From contig CAJUTD010000086.1 in NCBI GenBank assembly GCA_910589635.1, forward strand, positions 1-9,208: a stretch of DNA of 9,208 nucleotides. The letters run 5' to 3'. The position numbers and the translations under genes are program-made. The DNA comes from an uncultured Lachnospiraceae bacterium (GTDB lineage Bacteria; Bacillota; Clostridia; Lachnospirales; Lachnospiraceae). The notes beneath the pieces are model-generated. The model worked only from the letters and a program-made list of their open reading frames with translations. It was not told the origin of the DNA and made no database searches. Below are positions 5,674-9,208 of this stretch, piece after piece (the stretch's first letter is position 1; the number at the start of each line of letters is the position of its first letter).

Positions 5674-5678
5674 AGGAG
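5674..5678 (+). promoter_or_regulatory. Shine-Dalgarno that decides the dxs start
   Basis: AGGAG follows the ispA stop by one base. The first in-frame ATG (5679) directly abuts it, which leaves no spacer. The next ATG, at 5691, is 12 bases downstream, somewhat long but usable. A third ATG at 5697 is too far. I therefore prefer 5691. Confidence 0.5.
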
Positions 5679-5690
5679 ATGGTATTTCCT

Positions 5691-7562
5691 ATGGTTATGG
5701 ACAAGATAAAAGAAGCCAACGATATCAAGAAGTTGGACAAGGCGCAGCTGCCGATACTGGCACAGGAGATTCGTGATTTTCTGATTCAAAAGATTTCCGA
5801 GAACGGCGGACATTTGGCCTCTAATTTGGGGACAGTGGAGTTGACAATGGCGCTGCACCTGGTCTTTCAATTGCCGCAGGACAAGATTATATGGGATGTA
5901 GGACATCAATCCTACACGCACAAGATACTTACCGGGAGGCGGGGAGGGTTTGAACAGCTCCGCAAATATGGCGGTATGAGCGGCTTTCCCAAGCGTAAGG
6001 AGAGTTCCTGCGATTGTTTTGACACAGGACACAGTTCAACGTCCATTTCGGCAGGATTAGGTTATGCGGAAGCACGGGAAATAACGGGGGGATCCTACAA
6101 AGTAGTTTCCGTGATTGGAGATGGAGCAATGACTGGCGGGATGGCGTATGAGGCTTTGAATAATGCTTCGCGCCTGAAGACCAACTTTATTATTGTACTC
6201 AATGATAATAATATGTCCATTTCTGAGAATGTAGGCGGCCTTTCCAGACATTTGGGGAACCTTCGTACGGCTGACGCCTACCAGGGGTTGAAAGAGGGTG
6301 TTACCAATTCTCTCAATAAGATACCGGTTGTGGGGGATCGCATTGTCACACGTATTCGGCGTACAAAGAGCGGTATTAAACAGCTCTTCATACCGGGCAT
6401 GTTGTTTGAGAATATGGGAATTACTTATTTAGGTCCGATAGATGGACATGATATAGGGTTGATGGCAAGGACATTGCGCGAGGCATCAAAGGTCAACGGA
6501 GCGGTACTTGTCCATGTGCTGACGAAGAAAGGGAAGGGGTATGCGCCGGCGGAACGTCATCCGGCAAGATTTCATGGAGCAGAGCCTTTCGCCGTTGATA
6601 CGGGGCTTCCGTTGAAGCGCAGGACGGTGGCGAATTACACAGATATATTTTCTACGGTTATGCGCAAACTGGGAGAGCGCGATGAAAAAGTTGTGGCAAT
6701 TACGGCGGCGATGAAGGATGGCACTGGCTTAAAGCGGTTTCATAATATGTTCCCGGAGCGTTTTTTTGACGTAGGGATTGCCGAAGGCCATGCAGTTACG
6801 TTTGCAGCAGGTTTAGCTGCGGCAGGGCTCAAGCCGGTGGTGGCAGTGTATTCCTCTTTTTTGCAGCGCGCATACGATCAGATTCTGCACGATGTCTGCA
6901 TTCAGGATTTGCCGGTAGTGTTTGCAATTGACCGTGCAGGACTTGTGGGAAGCGATGGGGAGACGCACCAGGGAATTTTTGATTTGTCTTATCTTTCTAC
7001 GATACCCAATATGAGTGTTTTAGCGCCCAAGAATAAGTGGGAGCTTTCCGATATGCTGAAATTTGCCGTGGATTTCGGGCATCCCATAGCCATTCGCTAC
7101 CCCAGGGGCAAAGCGTATGATGGGCTCAAAGAATTTCGGGAGAAAATTATTTATGCGAAGAGTGAGGTCATTTACCAGGAGCAGGAAATTGCGCTGCTTG
7201 CCGTGGGAAGTATGGTGGAAACGGCAGCACAGGTATATGGGTTGCTCAAATCTATGGGATATTTCTGCTCACTCGTCAATGTTCGTTTTGTGAAGCCGCT
7301 GGATACCGAATTGTTGGACAGCCTTCTGGAAAAACATGATTTTTTGGTGACATTGGAAGAAAATGTGGAGAGCGGTGGTTTTGGGGAACATGTTGTTCAG
7401 TATTTCAACAATAAGGATGCAAAACATATGCCCAGGATCCAAAATATTGCTCTGCCTGATATTTATGTAGAACATGGAAATGTGGAGATTTTGAAGAGTG
7501 AGCTTGGAGTGGATGCAGAATCTATCGTGAAGCGGATTGTGGCAGCTTATGTGCGTAGATAG
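5691..7562 (+). CDS. dxs: 1-deoxy-D-xylulose-5-phosphate synthase
   Basis: Dxs condenses pyruvate and glyceraldehyde 3-phosphate, using thiamine diphosphate, to make 1-deoxyxylulose 5-phosphate, the first step of the MEP isoprenoid pathway. With this start it has 623 residues, the normal length. Landmarks are GGHLASNLG (39-47), WDVGHQSYTHKILTGR (68-83), DTGHSS (111-116), the thiamine motif GDGAMTGG (143-150) with its distal NDNNMSIS (171-178), GPIDGHD (248-254), and the pyrimidine domain with the catalytic glutamate in VGIAEGHAVTFAAG (361-374; glutamate 365). DRAGLVGSDGETHQG and DLSYL follow, then a transketolase C-terminal domain ending in DIYVEHGN. The residue after the catalytic glutamate is G where many homologues have Q. 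The start could also be 5679 (four residues longer). The gene follows ispA by 18 bases and belongs to the operon. Confidence 0.97.
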   Translation: MVMDKIKEANDIKKLDKAQLPILAQEIRDFLIQKISENGGHLASNLGTVELTMALHLVFQLPQDKIIWDVGHQSYTHKILTGRRGGFEQLRKYGGMSGFPKRKESSCDCFDTGHSSTSISAGLGYAEAREITGGSYKVVSVIGDGAMTGGMAYEALNNASRLKTNFIIVLNDNNMSISENVGGLSRHLGNLRTADAYQGLKEGVTNSLNKIPVVGDRIVTRIRRTKSGIKQLFIPGMLFENMGITYLGPIDGHDIGLMARTLREASKVNGAVLVHVLTKKGKGYAPAERHPARFHGAEPFAVDTGLPLKRRTVANYTDIFSTVMRKLGERDEKVVAITAAMKDGTGLKRFHNMFPERFFDVGIAEGHAVTFAAGLAAAGLKPVVAVYSSFLQRAYDQILHDVCIQDLPVVFAIDRAGLVGSDGETHQGIFDLSYLSTIPNMSVLAPKNKWELSDMLKFAVDFGHPIAIRYPRGKAYDGLKEFREKIIYAKSEVIYQEQEIALLAVGSMVETAAQVYGLLKSMGYFCSLVNVRFVKPLDTELLDSLLEKHDFLVTLEENVESGGFGEHVVQYFNNKDAKHMPRIQNIALPDIYVEHGNVEILKSELGVDAESIVKRIVAAYVRR

Positions 7563-7609
7563 AAGGTCATCTATGACTGAGTATATTTTAGAAATGGAAA
7601 GGTTATTAC

Positions 7610-8491
7610 ATGAAAGAACGTTTGGACGTGCTGCTTGTACAGCGCGGGCTTGCCCCCTCCCGGGAAAAGGCCAAGACAATGATTATGGAGGGAAATGTGT
7701 TTGTGGCAGGCCAGCGGGAAGATAAGGCGGGCAGTACTTTTGATACACAAGCGAAGATTGAGATTCGGGGAAATACCTTGAAATATGTAAGCCGCGGCGG
7801 CCTGAAACTGGAAAAAGCCATAGAGAATTTTAGCATCGTATTACAAGATAAAGTGTGCATGGATATTGGAGCTTCCACCGGAGGCTTTACGGACTGCATG
7901 CTTCAAAATGGCGCCGGCAAAGTCTATGCCGTTGATGTCGGCTATGGGCAGTTTGCCTGGAATCTGCGGCAGGACCCGCGGGTAGTCTGTATGGAAAAGA
8001 CGAATATCCGCTATGTAACGCCGGAGGATATTGAGGATGTGCTGGATTTTGCATCGGCAGACGTATCTTTTATCTCCCTCACGAAAGTATTGCCAGCGGC
8101 AAAAGAATTGTTGTCGTCTGTGGGTGAGATGGTGTGCCTGATTAAACCACAGTTTGAGGCTGGTCGTGAGAAAGTGGGGAAAAAGGGCGTAGTCCGTGAT
8201 CCCAAAGTTCATATGGAAGTCATTGACAAAGTTCTTGTATTTGCCAGGGAGATGGGATTTTGCATTTTGAACCTGGACTTTTCTCCCATAAAAGGACCGG
8301 AAGGAAATATAGAGTATCTTGTGCACATTAAGAAGGAGGTAGAGACACAGATGGAAGCTGTGGATATGCCTGGGAGCGTGACAAGGATACAGGGAGAAAT
8401 TGTGGATGTGTCTGCGATCGTGGCGCGGGCACATGAAGCTTTGAAATCGAAGACTCCGCAGCAGGCTGGCGAAGAGACAGGGCAGGAATAG
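7610..8491 (+). CDS. tlyA: TlyA family rRNA 2'-O-methyltransferase
   Basis: TlyA (YqxC in Bacillus) uses S-adenosylmethionine to methylate ribose 2'-hydroxyls in rRNA; in mycobacteria the targets are 16S C1409 and 23S C1920. The 293-residue chain begins with an S4 RNA-binding domain (MKERLDVLLVQRGLAPSREK, to about residue 60). The linker YVSRGGLKLEKA (59-70) leads to an FtsJ-type methyltransferase domain. That domain has the cofactor motif DIGASTGGFTD (85-95), AVDVGYGQ (107-114), DVSFISL (151-157), LIKPQFE (177-183), KGVVRDPKVH (192-201) and GPEGNIEYL (229-237). About 50 C-terminal residues beyond 243 are polar and not recognisable. The Shine-Dalgarno (GAAAGG, 7597-7602) is modest, seven bases before ATG, and the gene starts 47 bases after dxs. 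The family call is firm; the exact rRNA sites in this organism are not known. Confidence 0.94.
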   Translation: MKERLDVLLVQRGLAPSREKAKTMIMEGNVFVAGQREDKAGSTFDTQAKIEIRGNTLKYVSRGGLKLEKAIENFSIVLQDKVCMDIGASTGGFTDCMLQNGAGKVYAVDVGYGQFAWNLRQDPRVVCMEKTNIRYVTPEDIEDVLDFASADVSFISLTKVLPAAKELLSSVGEMVCLIKPQFEAGREKVGKKGVVRDPKVHMEVIDKVLVFAREMGFCILNLDFSPIKGPEGNIEYLVHIKKEVETQMEAVDMPGSVTRIQGEIVDVSAIVARAHEALKSKTPQQAGEETGQE

Positions 8492-8511
8492 AGAAAGGGG
8501 CATATGGTGCA

Positions 8512-9208
8512 ATGAAGCATTTTTACATCATTGTAAATCCGAGGCGGGATCAGCAGTTGAAGCTTACAAAGGAGATTCAAAATTTTATTCTGGATAATGG
8601 CGGGATATGTGACTATCAGGTAAATCGGGAAGAAGAGGGAATGATGTTTGAGGAGGGGAGGATTCCCATAGATACCGAATGCATTTTGGTTGTAGGCGGG
8701 GATGGAACCCTGCTTCGGGCAGCGCGCAACATGGCAGAGCGGAATATTCCCCTTATTGGTATTAACACCGGCCATGTTGGTTATCTTTGCGAGTTGGAGA
8801 AAGACTCGGCAATCCAGGGGATTCAGCGGTTGCTGGAAGGCGCTGATTACGTGGTGGAGCAAAGGATGCTGTTGTCGGGCAGTTGTATCAGCGAATATGG
8901 AACAATTGCGGGCAGGCTGGCACTCAATGATATTGTCATTTACAGGTGCGGTGCGCTTCAGGCAATGGACTTTGTTATTTCTGTGAATGGAGAACATTTG
9001 AATACATATAATGCTGACGGCATTATCATAGCTACGCCTACCGGCTCCACTGCTTACAGTATGTCAGCAGGAGGACCTATTGTAGATCCCCAGGCAAGGC
9101 TGCTTGTTGTGACGCCAATCTGTCCTCATACGCTCAATGCCAAAAGTATTGTGTTGGGTGCAGAGGATGAGATTGCTATTGAAGTACAGGCTCGCGGTGA
9201 AGGGCAGC
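8512..9208 (+). CDS. nadK: NAD kinase, 3' end cut by the window
   Basis: NAD kinase phosphorylates NAD to NADP using ATP or polyphosphate. About 232 residues are present and the frame stays open to the window edge, so the C-terminus is missing. The signature GGDGT (62-66) is intact, followed by GINTGHVGYL (83-92). LNDIVI in the NAD-binding region stands in the place of the usual NEVVI, with D for E. TPTGSTAYSMSAGGPIVDP and TPICPHTLNAKSIVL complete the family pattern. The N-terminal Rossmann half is short (IVNP at 7-10). The ATG at 8512 is 20 bases after the tlyA stop. AAGGGG (8495-8500) is 11 bases upstream, a longish spacing, and a three-codon frame (MVQ, ATG at 8504, stop 8513-8515) overlaps the start. 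In related genomes argR and recN usually follow. Confidence 0.96.
   Translation, partial: MKHFYIIVNPRRDQQLKLTKEIQNFILDNGGICDYQVNREEEGMMFEEGRIPIDTECILVVGGDGTLLRAARNMAERNIPLIGINTGHVGYLCELEKDSAIQGIQRLLEGADYVVEQRMLLSGSCISEYGTIAGRLALNDIVIYRCGALQAMDFVISVNGEHLNTYNADGIIIATPTGSTAYSMSAGGPIVDPQARLLVVTPICPHTLNAKSIVLGAEDEIAIEVQARGEGQ

Noticed and set aside
7537..7725. 62-codon frame across the dxs-tlyA junction
   Set aside because: It overlaps two conserved genes in another frame and has no ribosome site; tlyA in the correct frame explains the region.
8209..8997. Antisense open frame of 262 codons across tlyA and nadK
   Set aside because: It spans two conserved sense genes and their junction; the translation is low in family features and no signals support it.

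Overview
The window looks like a chromosomal piece of a Clostridia genome, most likely Lachnospiraceae or a close relative. This rests on the gene order asp23 – nusB – xseA – xseB – ispA – dxs – tlyA – nadK, which is the Firmicutes block normally bounded by the spoIIIA operon on one side and argR/recN on the other. The Bacillus genes accB, accC and folD are absent from it, and nadK sits directly after tlyA. All recognisable genes lie on the + strand.

Region 1 (1-241) has no convincing gene. It holds a large near-perfect inverted repeat (6-57), a small GC-rich hairpin (62-84), one copy of a 17-base repeat (142-158), and a 9-bp perfect dyad (159-194) in the leader of the first gene.

Region 2 (242-2355) is an accessory-looking, A+T-rich two-gene module. 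It contains a 184-residue sigma-70-like factor with regions 2 and 4, and a 467-residue stand-alone DUF262 protein that lacks the usual HNH nuclease partner domain. The genes are 155 bases apart. A 17-base sequence upstream of each, AAAGATAAAMGGATAGG, differs at only one position between the copies. The module sits just before asp23, where sporulation or carboxylase genes would be expected, so it may be an insertion. It is the best candidate here for an undescribed system.

Region 3 (2356-9208) is housekeeping. A good promoter with an extended -10 (2401-2428), overlapped by an inverted repeat, drives asp23. A hairpin terminator or attenuator separates asp23 from nusB. From nusB onward the genes are packed with overlaps or short gaps as one operon. 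NusB is a transcription antitermination factor. XseA and XseB make exonuclease VII. IspA makes farnesyl diphosphate. Dxs is the entry enzyme of the MEP pathway, so ispA and dxs together feed isoprenoid synthesis. TlyA is an rRNA 2'-O-methyltransferase. NadK makes NADP and is cut off by the window end.
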